Of a DNA stretch of 64,000 nt, positions 30,425 through 42,097 are shown piece after piece. The position numbers and the translations under genes were made by a program. Each line of letters begins with the position of its first letter. Position 1 is the first letter of the stretch. Location: assembly GCA_944472135.2 (NCBI GenBank), contig OX235268.1:13708589-13772588 (forward strand). The letters are read 5' to 3'. The notes under the pieces are model-generated. The model worked only from the letters and a program-made list of their open reading frames with translations. It searched no databases and had not been told where the DNA came from. This stretch comes from Trichobilharzia regenti. Its lineage: Eukaryota > Platyhelminthes > Trematoda > Strigeidida > Schistosomatidae.

Positions 30425-30510
30425 TGGCATTTTATTCATGGATGGTGACTAGCAGTGGAATCCAGTCCCTATTTGGGACTCGTCATGTAGCATCATTCTC
30501 AAGAAGTGAA
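30425..30510 (-). mobile_element. Family-B (satellite-alpha-like) hammerhead fragment
   Basis: Minus strand reads ATGACGAGTCCCAAATAGGG then ACTGGATTCCACTGCTAG, the central hammerhead segment of family B with the GAAA and stem III deleted. Only about 80 bases remain. Confidence 0.7.
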
Positions 30511-31194
30511 GATGCTAATGGCAGTGAATAACGAATTAGATGTCTTCTTGACGGAAAGTTTGTAAAACATTTCTTCCCCATATATCTTGACCTAAAAAGT
30601 TCAAAACGTATTCCTTCATTCAACAATACCCATCGTACTATTTTATAGCAGAAAAGATCTAAAACCCAAAACTATTTTCTATTCTTTTCAAACCATCTTT
30701 TGTCATTCTTCTTGTTCAGTGGTAACTATAGAAATATCGATTCAGTTCATCAAGGCTAAAAGTTATTCGTCTTCTTCACCTAATTTGTAATCAGACTGTT
30801 ATATTTTTCGCATAAATATAACTGTGATAGCTATAAACCAGTGTAGACGGAGTGGGCTGAAATAATAACAATTAGTTGTTACATGTGTTGTTAGATTCTT
30901 GGAGAAAAATACGATTTCAAAGTAGACCTTATCACTGCCTGACATCAGTTCAGGGGACAGTGTAAATCTAGAAACAAAGGAACAAATGTCTCGTCGCACT
31001 AACACAAGAAAAGCTGGGTGTATCTATCGTGTGTATTTGTGCTTTTTATCAGTCTGTATGTAAGAACTTTAAGAGTGTCATGTCCTGATGGATATTACAA
31101 CCTAAGCAGACCTACTGCTCCAGTCAGACACATTACTACTGACGTGCATTTACCTGCAATCTATAGACTGACTGGGCAGTGCTTAGACTTCGTT
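30511..31194. other. No recognisable feature
   Basis: Unassigned. A small ORF beginning at 31018 has no recognisable similarity. Confidence 0.5.
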
Positions 31195-31552
31195 ATCATT
31201 GATCACGCGTGGATATCAATCGCACAGCCACTGAAAACCAACTACTGCAAGGTGGTTTCGTACTGTTTTGGGACATTTTAGCAGCACGCACACACCGGGA
31301 CACGAACCTAGAACCTTAAGGCTGTGAGGCAAACTTTTTTTTGATTTTTGATTTACAGCTTGATTCCACACTGTATTTTTCGGTAGAAGTATGGAATTTT
31401 CAGCATGGATATCGGTAGCCCAAATTTTGCAGGCCGACCATAGATATCAGGTGTGCGCCGGCGTGGGCTAGAACCCCGGACCATGTGCATGGTGGGCGAG
31501 AGTCCTAACCACTGTGCCACCGACGCACACTGAACCATTGGGACTAAAAGTT
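31195..31552 (-). mobile_element. Family-C SINE interrupted by a family-A SINE
   Basis: The family-C minus-strand copy runs from about 31195 to 31334 (tail, hammerhead scrap, B-box) and resumes at 31532-31552 with its head (AGTCCCAATGGTTCA on minus). The interval 31335-31531 is a family-A SINE. Insertion order is therefore C first, A later. Confidence 0.75.
31335..31531 (-). mobile_element. tRNA-derived SINE, family A, nested
   Basis: Minus strand: GTGTGCGTCGGTGGCACAG head, CCGGGGTTCTAGCCC B-box region, AAATTTGGGCTACCGATATC body, A-rich tail at the plus-strand left edge. Well preserved, so a comparatively young insertion. Confidence 0.9.
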
Positions 31553-31579
31553 TCGCTAAATGTATCTCATGAATTCACA

Positions 31580-31795
31580 GAAACTGGAACTATTGGACTA
31601 CTGGGCCAGGTCTAAGTGGCTTAATGGTTCTCGTAACCGTAAGGTCCTGGGTGTGTGCTGCTGAAGAGTCCCAAGCTGGCACGCAACAGCTATCCAATAG
31701 ACCCAGGTTTTCCAGTGGTTCTCTAAGTGATGCCAGTGCTTGATCATTCGTGTGGACAATCAGATCCATGCAATCAAACACTTGATAATTTCCTC
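31580..31795 (+). mobile_element. tRNA-derived SINE, family C
   Basis: AAGTGGCTTAATGGTTCTCG head, GTCCTGGG, a hammerhead segment with CTGAAGA core and GCAA in place of GAAA (inactive), then CCCAGGTTTTCCAGTGG to CCATGCAATCAAAC. Confidence 0.82.
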
Positions 31796-32527
31796 ATAAG
31801 CTGAAATGAGCACGAAACATTGTTACTGGTTTGGATGCCGGCTTCCTTTGAACACCACACACTAAAATGTTAGTTTTTGTTGTAGCGACATCGTGAACAC
31901 ACCTTCAGGGACTATGTGTTGTCAAACCTGACTCAGATTCTTCGATCTATCAAAACATGTCATTTAAAATTCTTGAATTTCGCACTAAAGACAGTCATTA
32001 ATTTATGGTCAAAATATGTATGTATGTAAAATATGTATAACTGTTCAATTTCTATCAGGTTGAATTTTCCAGGTCAATTCAATGAACTGAAACAAAGAAT
32101 GTACTCGATTAGGTTAGCAAAGTGAGATCCCATGTATGACAAAATGAAATTTTGAAAATCGATTCAATCGATTCTCATGGTTTACTCCGCATTTAATATG
32201 AAAACATAAATACTAACACATGAATGACAGTACTCACTTATTTGAAGACCTACAAGATTTTTAATTTTGAAAAAAAAAAAATTAATAATTTATAGATGAT
32301 ATGTATTTCGTCACAGACAGTATTAATTTCCTATAAATATGCATGTGAAATTATTCCAAAGACTGAATTAAAAACTCTTTTTAACTTGAAAAGAACATCC
32401 GTTTACCAAATAAGTTCCAACAACTGCAATAATTTCAGAGAACTGACATTATAAATGGCATATTTGTTTGACAAGCAAAATTGAAAAAGTTACAATGATA
32501 TACTAGTGAATAAAAATGACTAATTGG
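31796..32527. other. No recognisable feature
   Basis: AT-rich spacer with an A-run at 32270-32280. Confidence 0.5.
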
Positions 32528-32760
32528 TTACAGGACTTCATCCTGAGCTGACTTCAGTTAGAGAACTATTGGAAAACCAGCCAGAGGGAGTACCGGACAG
32601 TTGTTTCGTCAGCCTAGCTTGCGACTCTTCATCAGTACGCAACCACTGAGGTTCGAACACAAGGCATTCCAGTTACAAGACTAGCGAACTCATAGACCAT
32701 TAAGCCACTGGGACCCAATCCAAAAGGTCAAACCATTAATTCCAACTTCTACCAATTCCT
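32528..32760 (-). mobile_element. tRNA-derived SINE, family C
   Basis: Minus strand: leader end (GAAGTTGGAATTAATGG), GGTCCCAGTGGCTTAATGG head, GTTCGAACCTC B-box region, hammerhead (32590-32638), tail to CAGGATGAAGTCC. Confidence 0.87.
32590..32638 (-). ncRNA. Hammerhead-ribozyme motif of SINE family C
   Basis: Stem I is GTACTG/CGGTAC. The core is ATGAAGA (C3 to A). Stem II is GTC/GAC with a long loop, GAAA is intact, stem III is CA/TG around AC, and the cleavage triplet is GTC. Fold preserved but C3 lost. Confidence 0.6.
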
Positions 32761-32764
32761 GAAA

Positions 32765-34590
32765 TGGCTCAGTGTTGTTATGCAGTAAGTAATATTTACT
32801 GATGACAACGTTTCAAACACAATGCATTAACGCTCATAATCATATCAAGGCATTACTCACACAACTTTCACCCATCATTTACATACATGAGTAAAAAATG
32901 ATGATTACACATTTGAACAACATCAGCATAAATTAGAGTACATTCAGAAATAACATTGGTGCTATCAGTAAAATACAACTAGCTGCGAAATAAGGTGTTT
33001 TTATAGTAAAAATAATTAAGTCGTTAAAATGTTATGATGTGATGTGAATACATTTTAACACATTATTTATCTTCCATGCATATCTGTGGTATTTGTGTTA
33101 AGTCATTTCTGTTGCATGTGTTGGGTGTAGACTTGGTGAATCAGGATTCAGTTACCAATCAATCTCTAACCCCACCTACCTATTTTACTCTTTGAAATTC
33201 AGACTCTGTCCCACCCACCTTATTGTGTTGTTGAGTGTTAATCCATGTAGTGCAATTTCTGATCTTTTTTCTAAATGACTTATCTTCGTTGGATCAGTCA
33301 TTCTAGCCTTAGCTAAATTCTTATGTTCTGACAATCTGATAATATAAGGCATCTTCGATTCTACCATATAAGGACGAGACATCTGAGACCCTACGTCGGA
33401 TTTTTAATGAAGCAGAAATAAGTGTCATTTCAACTTAAAATCTTACTCACAGTCAAGAACTGTAGTTTAGACGACCTGGTTGACCTAAATACACAAAATA
33501 ATTTAATTTGCGAAATACCTTGCAATGACTGTGAGCTCATGTACATAGGTCAAACTGTATTAATAATAGAAGGCAAGACACAGAAGCCAATGTATATTTC
33601 GTTAGTCATACAACCACTTATATATCTACAGTTTGTATTCGTGATCCACTCACTGAGCCTGTGATTTCGGTTTACATCATGCAACAAGAAATATAATTTT
33701 TAAATGTGTACAGTGTTCTTTTGTTGATGTAGTGTATATAACTGTGGGAAAAGTATTCTGTCTCTAACATCAAATAGCATGTTCGTATCGTATCGTATTC
33801 TTTTGTTAATGTAGTCTTGATGTGTGGAAATATATGGGAATCATATTCATTTGGCACAGACTGTCTATACCATACCAACACAAAACTTGTAGGTTAGATA
33901 CAGTGAGATTATCAAAACATAAAAATTTAGCTAAGGCTAGAATGACTGATCCCACGATGTTAAGTCATTTAGAAAGAGGAACTCAGCTATATTGCACTGC
34001 ATACATTAACACACAACCACACAATAGGATGGTAGAGAGTTAAAATTCTAAGATGTAATATCGATAGGTGGAGAGGAAGAGAAAGATTGACTACTGAATC
34101 CTGGTTCATCGTGTCTATAGCCAACACATGTAACAGAAATGACCCAACACAAACAGCAGGGATATGGAGGATATTATAATTACCCCCAGTCAAATCAGAC
34201 GATAATAAGTAAATAATCTTAAAATGTATTCAGTTGACATCACACAGTGTTTTAACGGGTTACTTATTTTTACTGTAAAACTCTCGCCTTATTTCCCATC
34301 TGATTGTATTTAACTGATGACACCAATATGATTATTTCTGAATGTACTCTAATTTATGCTGATGTTGTTCAAATGTGTAATCATCACTTTTTACTCATGT
34401 ATATAAATGAAGGGTGAAAGTTGTGTGAGTAATGCCTTGATATGATTATGAGCGTTAATGCATTGTGTTTGAAACGTTGTCATCAGTAAATATTACTTAC
34501 TGAATAACATCTCTGTATGATTTCATCAAAATAAAACTTTATCCATACTAGGGTTATACTCTACAACCACTGTGTCCAAGTTTTATCCAT
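32765..34590 (+). mobile_element. PLE family-3 remnant with inverted arms
   Basis: 32765-33395 is a minus-strand tail plus GIY-YIG C-terminus. 33420-33590 is plus-strand RT thumb to nuclease start (ICEIPCNDCELMYIGQTV, with CNDC and YIG). 33890-34590 is the plus-strand nuclease remainder and tail. The two tails are inverted copies over about 600 bases, the same plan as the young PLE. Between 33590 and 33890 lies unrelated AT-rich sequence. Many stops. Confidence 0.78.
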
Positions 34591-35410
34591 ATATCATTGA
34601 AAAATATACAAACTTACAAGCATTTAATAACCCCAGGACTGGATGCATATTTATACAAAAGGAGAATTTCATAACCACTTTGTGAAACAGTATAAATCAT
34701 TTATCAAATATCTGCAGTACTCATGTACTTCGTAAATGAAACGCATAGGCCAATCAATCGTTTTAGCAATAGTTATGATGATGAGAAAGGAAACCGTTAA
34801 CAGTCATCTTTTAAAAAATCGCTTTTGTTTGCTCTCTCTGAAATTATAATTACACTGTTTCTTTTCTTTCTGCAGATGTGTCTGACCAAATTTTAGATTT
34901 TGATAGAGAAAGAAAGACCAGATTTGCAGTATAAAATGATACCACCATTCTATTTCACAGACTCTCATCAGCTGCTGCAAACTACCTGAAATTACAATGG
35001 TTATAAATAATAACATTTCATACTTCATTGTTTGTAAGGTAATAGAGAAGACATTATAAGGTGAACGCATCTGGAATATATAAGCATTATAATCTAAGTC
35101 ACCATCAATTTATATACTGTCAAACTATGAAAAAGAAAACAAAAGGGGGGGGTGAGAGAAGACAGAAAACAGAAAAAAAATCTAGTGAACAGTGTCAACA
35201 TGGCAACTCAAGAAGGTCAAAGTTCATCAATTTGAAAACTTGCTTGGTGAGTTGAGCTCACTAGTGTGTATGACTTAACAGTGTAATGAAAGTGATATGG
35301 TTACCATGGGAGTGAGAGATTTACCACGCTCTCTATCTGTATGCATAAGTTTGGTCTGTGACGTTTGATTGCAGCTGCAATCTACGATTTGCTGAATAAA
35401 TGTTTAATAA
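34591..35410. other. No recognisable feature
   Basis: Unassigned; the small minus-strand ORF at 34804-35070 shows no known motif. Confidence 0.5.
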
Positions 35411-36300
35411 AACAGGCATAAAATGGACCCACACAAAAAACTTGGGGATCTGGACTTCGCCGATGATACATGTCTGATTTCCCACAAACTGGAAGGTATG
35501 CAAGTGAAAAGCAACAAGCTGGCAGAAGAAGCATCAAAGATAGGACTTCAAGTGAACATAGAGAAAACAGAGGTGATGAAGATTCCTGGCCAACACTAAC
35601 AGCAACAACAACAGACGACAGTCAGCATAAATGGGAAAAACCTGAAAGAAACAACCACCTTCACCTACCTGGAAAGCAATGTTTCAACTACAGGCGGAAC
35701 TGACGATATTATCAAAGCCAGAATCGGAAAAGCAAGACAAGCTTTCATTACCCTTAGTCTGTGTGGAGGTCAACAGCACTCACCATCAAAAATAAGATCC
35801 GGATTTTCAACTCCAATGTAAAGTCACAGCTACTATGCGGATCAGAGACTTGGCGAGTCATAAAGAACATCTCAAACAAATTTCAGACCGTCATTAACAT
35901 TTGTCTTCGCTTAATACTCAAGACCAGATGGCCAAAAGAGATCAGCGACGGGGATCTCTGGGAATGAGCGAACCAACCAACCAGGAACCGATCGTGAAAC
36001 AAATAAGCAGGAAGAAATGGAGATGGGTTGGCCATACTCTGGGGAAACCATCAAGTGACATCACTAGGCAAGCCATTGCTTGAGTGGAACCCGAAAGGGA
36101 AGCGGGCGGCGAGTTGGTCGTCAGTGCAAGGGTGGGGTGACTTGGAGGAGGTCATGTGAAGAGGAGATGAAAACATGTGGGCAGACTTGGAGCGGGGTGA
36201 AAAAGTTGGCAGAAAACAGAAGGCAATGGAGACGTTTGGCTGAAGCCCTATGTTCCTCTAGGAATTAAAGGATATAATAATAATATAATAATAATGCTTA
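35411..36300 (+). pseudogene. RTE-like retrotransposon, 5'-truncated 3' part
   Basis: Begins just before the RT catalytic box, LGDLDFADDTCLI (both Asp present), and continues through LLCGSETWRVIK, ILKTRWPKEISDGDLWE, a KWRWVGHTL block and EEEMKTCGQTWSGVKKLAENR to the stop. It ends at a (TAA)n-type tail (36270-36295). Frame changes occur, but it is the best-preserved copy of the 3' half in the window. 5' truncation is typical of target-primed reverse transcription. Class assignment to RTE-like is from family knowledge. Confidence 0.85.
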
Positions 36301-36759
36301 ATAAAGATTAGAAAGAATGTATTATTTTCTAGTAATAATGACACAAAAGTGTTACCTTAATTACTCAACCAATTCCACTTACGTTTACGATATCCCTCAA
36401 CGGCTATAAAAGATTCGTAAAATTTTTTCTATTAGTCAGATCAATTTATGTTTGTATTTTGTTCTCACTTTTCTAATAACGTCAGAGTGTTATTTTGTAA
36501 CTGTATATTTCCAAGCATAGTACAGTGAGTATATTGCGCTGTCTAAGATCTTTCTCAATAATAGGCATAACAATCCCTTTCTAATGAAGGATACTCTCCA
36601 AAGTGTTTCTTTTTGCAGCACAGAATTGCTGATAATATACAATGAAATTCAATCAGTAAAAGATTTAATACATATTTTGCATGAGAATATATTTCATCAA
36701 CAAAGTGTATTCATTGATCATTAGATTTAACAACAAGATCCAGCGGATTTTCGAATAAT
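36301..36759. other. No recognisable feature
   Basis: Unassigned AT-rich spacer. Confidence 0.5.
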
Positions 36760-37900
36760 ATATGATGGAGAAGATTTGTAGTCCAGGTGGATGATTCTGA
36801 TGTGATTGTGTTCTCTCAGATGGATAGTTAATTTGCGAAGCTTTCATCGCCCTGCTACTAGGGGACATCTTCCTTCAGCGCATACTTCAATTTGAATTGA
36901 AGTGAGCCTTTAGCTCTCTCCATGAGTTTATCATTCGTCTCTCCTTGTGGGTGACGTTGAACGTGATTCATTACTTTTGTGTATTTTACTACCCTCTAGG
37001 CTACTTGTATTGGAACTGATTGTTGCCTTGACTTGAACTATGAACCTTTGTGTGAGAGGTTTCCTTCTTATCGGTTGGTAAATGTTATCTATCTCGATGT
37101 GTCTAGTGATTGACACACACACATACCCCCAAGCCGACCTATTTAACCAAAAGCCCTCAAGAAAAGCACAATGAGAATCCTCGTACCATATATAAACGAT
37201 ATCTTAGAAATCACTGCGAGACTCTTCAAACCTTTAGGAATTGACGCCGCACACAAACCAACAAAATCACTTCAGTCAGTTCTATGCCAACCAAAAGACT
37301 CAACAGTGAAAGAAGATAAAACCAACATCATTTACAAAATAACTAGTAACAACTGCGAAATCACTACATTGGCCAAAGTGGACGTCCCTTTCGTCTTTGA
37401 ATGCACAAACATAAGCTAGCCGTGAAAAGATATGGCATTCACTCCCTCATATCGCTGCATACAGACGACCACAGATATCATTTTGATTGGGACAACGTTC
37501 AATTATTAGACAGAGGAAACATCAAGAATGCTAGAGAATTTTTAGAAGCCTGTCTGGTATTCCAGTGAATCGTCAATCAATAGACACATCAGGATACACA
37601 ACATTTACCTACCGATAAGAAGGAAACCTCACACACAAGGGGTTAAAGAAACAATTAGTTCCAATACAAGTAGCCTAGAATGCGGGAAAACACACAAAAC
37701 ACAACCGATCACCTCTAGAGCCACCCATTAAGGGAGATGATTAATAAGCTCGTGGAGACATCGAAAAGGTCACATCAACAAGCTGAAGTGTGCACTGAAG
37801 GGAGATGTCGCCTAGTAGCAGGGCGATGAAAGCTTCTTAAATTAACTATCCATCTCAGAGAACACAACCAAATCAAAATTTTCAAATAAAAACATGGTTT
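36760..37900 (+). mobile_element. PLE family-4 remnant with inverted arms
   Basis: 36760-37100 (minus) and 37580-37880 (plus) are inverted copies covering the protein C-terminus and tail. Between them, 37171-37419 is open on plus with ITARLFKPLGIDAAHKPTKS and NIIYKITSNNCE, the RT thumb-to-GIY-YIG junction. A GATGTCCCCTAGTAGCAGGG hairpin in each arm resembles hammerhead stem II. The RT core is missing. Confidence 0.78.
36834..36882 (-). ncRNA. Hammerhead-like motif, PLE family 4
   Basis: Minus strand: stem I TGCG/CGCA, core CTGAAGG plus extra bases, a CCC...GGG stem II with internal loop, GAAA, AG/CT stem III. Extra nucleotides in the core make it doubtful; the layout is the only support. Confidence 0.3.
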
Positions 37901-38369
37901 ATTTTTAAACGGCTAAAAATTCTGGTTGTAATTCTCATATCAGTCTGAAAGCATAGCAGAATGGAATACTGTTCAAAATACTTAGTACTTACAGTAGTCT
38001 GTTGATAATAGTAATTATTTTCAGTGAGCAAATGTTGAATTTCAGATGGTTGAAATAATTCACTTACTAAGATGCAAGGTTAGATTTCTATCGAACACTT
38101 CCTGAAGCTGTTAACTGTCTACTTAGGCGTAATGTTAGCTATTTCACTTCAAATTCATTTTACTTCATCCTTAGGATATTATGTCAAGGATAGATTGATT
38201 TTTATGCAGATCACGACACTGTGAGTGCTTTTGTCTCTTAGTTCACACGCCAGTTGGAATAAATCGTTTTCGTGCTGTTCGCATGTTCTCTCGCACTTGT
38301 TGTATGTCCCAGCTGATTCACAAAGCAGTAAACTCAGCAAAGCGTTTGAAGGGAAGTTAGGATGATATT
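37901..38369. other. No recognisable feature
   Basis: Unassigned AT-rich spacer. Confidence 0.5.
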
Positions 38370-39240
38370 TCTAAATGTCGTGAACTGGACCATACTGTAG
38401 GTTGTGTTAAACGGAAAGGCATGGATACGATGGGCTGAAGAGAAGAATTTGTAAGATTTCGACTTCTCAGATGTTTCATGCCTAGTGTCGAAAAAACTTG
38501 AAGGTCTGCAGATGAAAATCAACAACTTATGAGAAGAGGTGGCAAATATAAGGGGTTCATGTGGATGTAGAGAAGTCAGGAGGGATTCAGATACTTGACC
38601 AACAAAAACAAGCGCTAATCAGTATCAACGAGAGAGAGAAATTTGAACGTATTGCCTTCGTTCACTTATCTAAGCAGAATTGTGTTTCAACTACAAACAG
38701 AACAAATAAGGATGTCAAAGTTAGGATGACAAGATCGATATAGACTTTCACTAATCTGTAAATTTTCTGCAAACAAAATTCGAATTTCCAACATCAATGC
38801 TCAGTCAGTTCTTCTAAATGGGACACCAAAAGCATTCCTAACAGACTGCTACAGAATATTATCATTAGCTACCTTCATCAGCTCTTTACTGATGGCCATC
38901 TGGCCGGAAAGAATTAGCAACAAGAAACTCTTGAAACTAGCTAGCCACGAATCTATTGCCAAATCAAAAAATATTCCGGAGAAAATGAAGATCGATCGGA
39001 CGCATGTTGAGGAGACCACTGAACTATATCACACGCCATATAGTTCTTTGAGTGGGTCCCGAATCGGAAACAACACCTTGAAAGTCTGAGGACAGCACAG
39101 AAGAGACTGTTTAAGGAGGAGATGAGAGCTGATGGACAATCGTAGAACCAGCTAAAGGGGACTCTGAAGAACACAATGAAATTGAGATGTGACGCCAAAG
39201 CCTTATGTCCCTTTCGGTACCCAAGAGAAGAATAATAAGG
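38370..39240 (+). pseudogene. RTE-like retrotransposon remnant, 3' part
   Basis: Strongly decayed relative of 35411-36300: the GAAGGTCTGCAGATGAAAAT block, then AATTCGAATTTCCAACATCA, GGCCATCTGGCCGGAAAGA, and a 3' end with CTTATGTCCC before AATAATAAGG. No frame stays open for long. Confidence 0.72.
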
Positions 39241-39697
39241 CGGTACTTGACCACACGTACACGCATAATTAGCTACACATAAAATTAAACTGAAGGATGG
39301 TCCAGAGCATATTCACAATGATGCTTTTGGAAAGGTGGTTCGTAATATGTGAAATACAGTCAAGCAAGTCACCTAAAACATATCTAAAAGTTTAGGTCAT
39401 CTTTATTCAGTGAAAATGTGATAAATTTATATAAAATCGATTCAAGAAATAAAGACATGCCTGAGAACGGATGCCCATAGAAACTTTTTAGTCTATGCAA
39501 TCACATCAGACTGCTGTAATTAGGCCTTAATTCAGCAATATATAGACGTTTAATACGTGGCAGCATTCTAAAAGTTGATATGTGGAGATATAGATAAGTT
39601 CAACTACAGGCCCCTGATCTTGTTCAAAACTATCTGCTATAACCAGAATATCTATAACGTATATATATTTATATATTAAATATCCCCATAGTAAAAT
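39241..39697. other. No recognisable feature
   Basis: Unassigned AT-rich spacer. Confidence 0.5.
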
Positions 39698-40645
39698 TTA
39701 GAACAACACATTTAAGCGAACAATATTGTTTTCAATCAGATCTTATCAGGCTCAACTCTAATATACATAACTTTGCAAATACAAATTCGAATATAAACCA
39801 ATAATGGTGATTTGCCTGTAGGATAATACGATGGTGAATATAAATTTTGTAATAAGTCATTATAGTAGTAACTGTAATAATAATGATATTAGTAATAATA
39901 ATAATGGTCTTATCAATAATAAGGATGAAAAAGTAAGCCAATCTGTGAAGACAAAAATAATGAAAAACAGCATGATTAAACCAGTAGTTTGTTCAGGTAG
40001 AAGTAGTCGATGAAAGCTAAGAAAAACAAATGAACCGATTAAGTAATGTTAGATTGTAATGGAAGGAAATGAAACACGTTTATAATGAAGATGTGATAAG
40101 ATTAAGGGATGATAAGAGAGGGGTTGAAAATATAAGTAGGGGGTGGTGTAGAAATCATCAGTTGGTTGTGTCTGAATAGGCCAAGAGAGAGATAATGTCT
40201 ATGGGTACGAACTTTTCTTGAATGCACAGTTTAGGCTTAATAGTTCGAATGCCTATTGCCTACCTCACCTGTGTGCACTAGAAGAATACGAAGTCTTTTG
40301 GAAGGATTCGGTGGGAAGCGATAAATTAAACTTGAATGCTTTCCTCTTCTCCACTACATGACCACTATCAATTAAATGTGACAAAACAATCCGTAGCTCA
40401 ATTTTCTAACAGTTTGCCTCACTTTTTCATCCTTATTATTCATAAGACCATTATTATTATTACTAATATTATTATAATTACTAATATTATGACCGATTGC
40501 ACAATTTATATTCACCATCTTATGATCCATTAGACAAAACACCATGATTGGTTTATATTTGAATCTTTATTTGTAAACTTATATTGTTTAGAGTTAAGCC
40601 TGATGAGATCTGATTGAAAACAATATTATTCGCTTAAATTTGCTG
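39698..40645 (-). mobile_element. PLE derivative made of tail sequence with inverted arms
   Basis: 39698-39945 and 40405-40645 are inverted copies (for example CAATATTGTTTTCAATCAGA against TCTGATTGAAAACAATATTA). The middle (39990-40400) is the same PLE tail as 2160-2560. There is no RT or nuclease. It is a second example of a PLE insertion reduced to tail plus inverted tail. Confidence 0.75.
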
Positions 40646-40648
40646 TCC

Positions 40649-40650
<2 letters not shown>

Positions 40651-40690
<40 letters not shown>
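40651..40690. repeat. (TA)n microsatellite
   Basis: About 40 bases of uninterrupted alternating TA. Confidence 0.97.
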
Positions 40691-40691
<1 letters not shown>

Positions 40692-40719
40692 TCTGATGTA
40701 ATCCCTTTAATATATGTGT

Positions 40720-40985
40720 GAAACTTGGGCATTGTGGTAGTAAGTGATTACATATTAGATTGCTCATTAGATGTATCACACAGTGAAACAGTATTACTGT
40801 TTACTGGATGACGTTTCGAACAAAATTTATTGTTCACAATTACATTGATTGTAATCACACGACTTAGAAACTTGAGTCATTCAGTAAATATTACTGTTTC
40901 ACTGTGTGATACATTTAATAAACAAACTAATATGGAATGACGTAATCCCTATTCTAACCACCTTACTATGATTCCGACTAGACTT
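40720..40985 (-). repeat. PLE family-3 tail palindrome
   Basis: 40735-40800 and 40885-40965 are inverted copies (ATGTATCACACAGTGAAACA on one side, TGTTTCACTGTGTGATACAT on the other). The loop contains a minus-strand copy of the family-3 hammerhead-like segment with CGAAACGTCATCC. Confidence 0.7.
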
Positions 40986-41110
40986 TACTCTGATAAAACT
41001 GATAATGATAAATTAATACAGTCATTCAAATCAGTGTATTACTCACCATCCGCAACACCTAAAATAGTGTATGTATACGTGAGTGAAGAAAGCTACATTC
41101 AAGTAGACTT
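40986..41110 (+). other. Exon-like coding stretch, unknown
   Basis: Open plus-strand stretch with KLIQSFKSVYYSPSATPKI and a downstream GTGAGT donor-like site at about 41079. A similar peptide (KLTQLFKSMLNSPPELPPKI) is encoded at about 41933-41995. Function unknown; could be a host exon duplicate or an unrecognised element. Confidence 0.3.
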
Positions 41111-41154
41111 GAACACAAATTATCTAGGAAATATTTGATATGGTTCACACCATA

Positions 41155-41270
41155 TATTATTATTATTGTATCCTTTAATTCCTAAAGGAACATAGGGCTT
41201 CAGCTGCGCATCTCCATTGTCTACTGAGCGCGCTTTTCGATTAGTGCGTCACATTTTGTTTAGATACGTA
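41155..41270 (-). pseudogene. RTE-like 3'-end fragment
   Basis: Minus strand carries GCAGCTGAAGCCCTATGTTC then the AATTAAAGGATAC and (TAA)n tail typical of the RTE 3' end. Only about 100 bases. Confidence 0.75.
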
Positions 41271-41499
41271 AAACATTCATTTCTTTGTTGTATCTCACCA
41301 CGAAGTTCTGGAATTTATCGCATTCCGTTTACTTTCGAACACTAAACTTGTGGATATAATATAATTGACTACTAATACCTATAACAAAGAGTTTGACCTT
41401 TTATGTGACTTTTTAACACTAACACATATCTATAATTGTATATAATGTTGAATTTATATGTTCAAGTTGGCCCAAGTCAGTGAGTCTATGGTCTTGGTA
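41271..41499. other. Unassigned spacer
   Basis: No feature recognised between two RTE-like pieces of opposite orientation. Confidence 0.5.
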
Positions 41500-41890
41500 T
41501 CATTTTAGTTAACTGTGCTTAACTGTATTGCATGTAGTTGTATTGTATTGTTGTTGTCGTTTTTTGCCCTTTTTGCTGTGAATTATTTTCCTTCTGCTGG
41601 TGTTGTTCTGATTGTTTCATCCCTTGTTTTCCGATTTAAAAGGGAGCAACGCAAAAGTTCGCTTCTCTCTAAACTTTATCTTAATGTAACAATTCCTTTC
41701 TCAGGCGTGAGGCTAGCACCTCCACCCTGTAAACAAAGTTGCAACAGAATCTTCAGCACGATGAATCCCTTTGCGCCAAAAGAAAAAGTCTGTGTGGGGA
41801 CATGGAACGTCCGCATTATGTACGAGATTGGCAAAGCTGCCCAGATCGCAAACGAGATGAAAAGATACGGAATCCTTACCATATACCACC
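41500..41890 (+). pseudogene. RTE-like retrotransposon 5' end with start of endonuclease
   Basis: From about 41761 the frame reads MNPFAPKEKVCVGTWNVRIM then YEIGKAAQIANEM, the first strand of an AP-type endonuclease as found at the N-terminus of RTE-class proteins. 41515-41760 is its likely 5' untranslated or N-terminal lead. The match stops at about 41890, so the piece is 3'-truncated. It is the only 5' part of this element family in the window. Confidence 0.75.
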
Positions 41891-41924
41891 ATATTAATTC
41901 ACAAACTTGATAAAAAATAGTATT

Positions 41925-42090
41925 TCTTGGTGAATAATAAGTTAACACAATTATTTAAATCAATGCTTAACTCACCTCCTGAATTACCTCCTAAAATATT
42001 ACAAATATACGATTCAAAAAGATTACATCACTCAGAACTGATTGCATCTCATCTGAAAGTATACCGTACAGACAACATAAATACCATATA
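41925..42090 (+). other. Exon-like coding stretch, unknown (paralogue of 40986-41110)
   Basis: Encodes KLTQLFKSMLNSPPELPPKI followed by SELIASHLKVYRTDN before running into a SINE. Similar to 40986-41110 at peptide and DNA level. No family recognised. Confidence 0.3.
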
Positions 42091-42097
42091 TATACGC

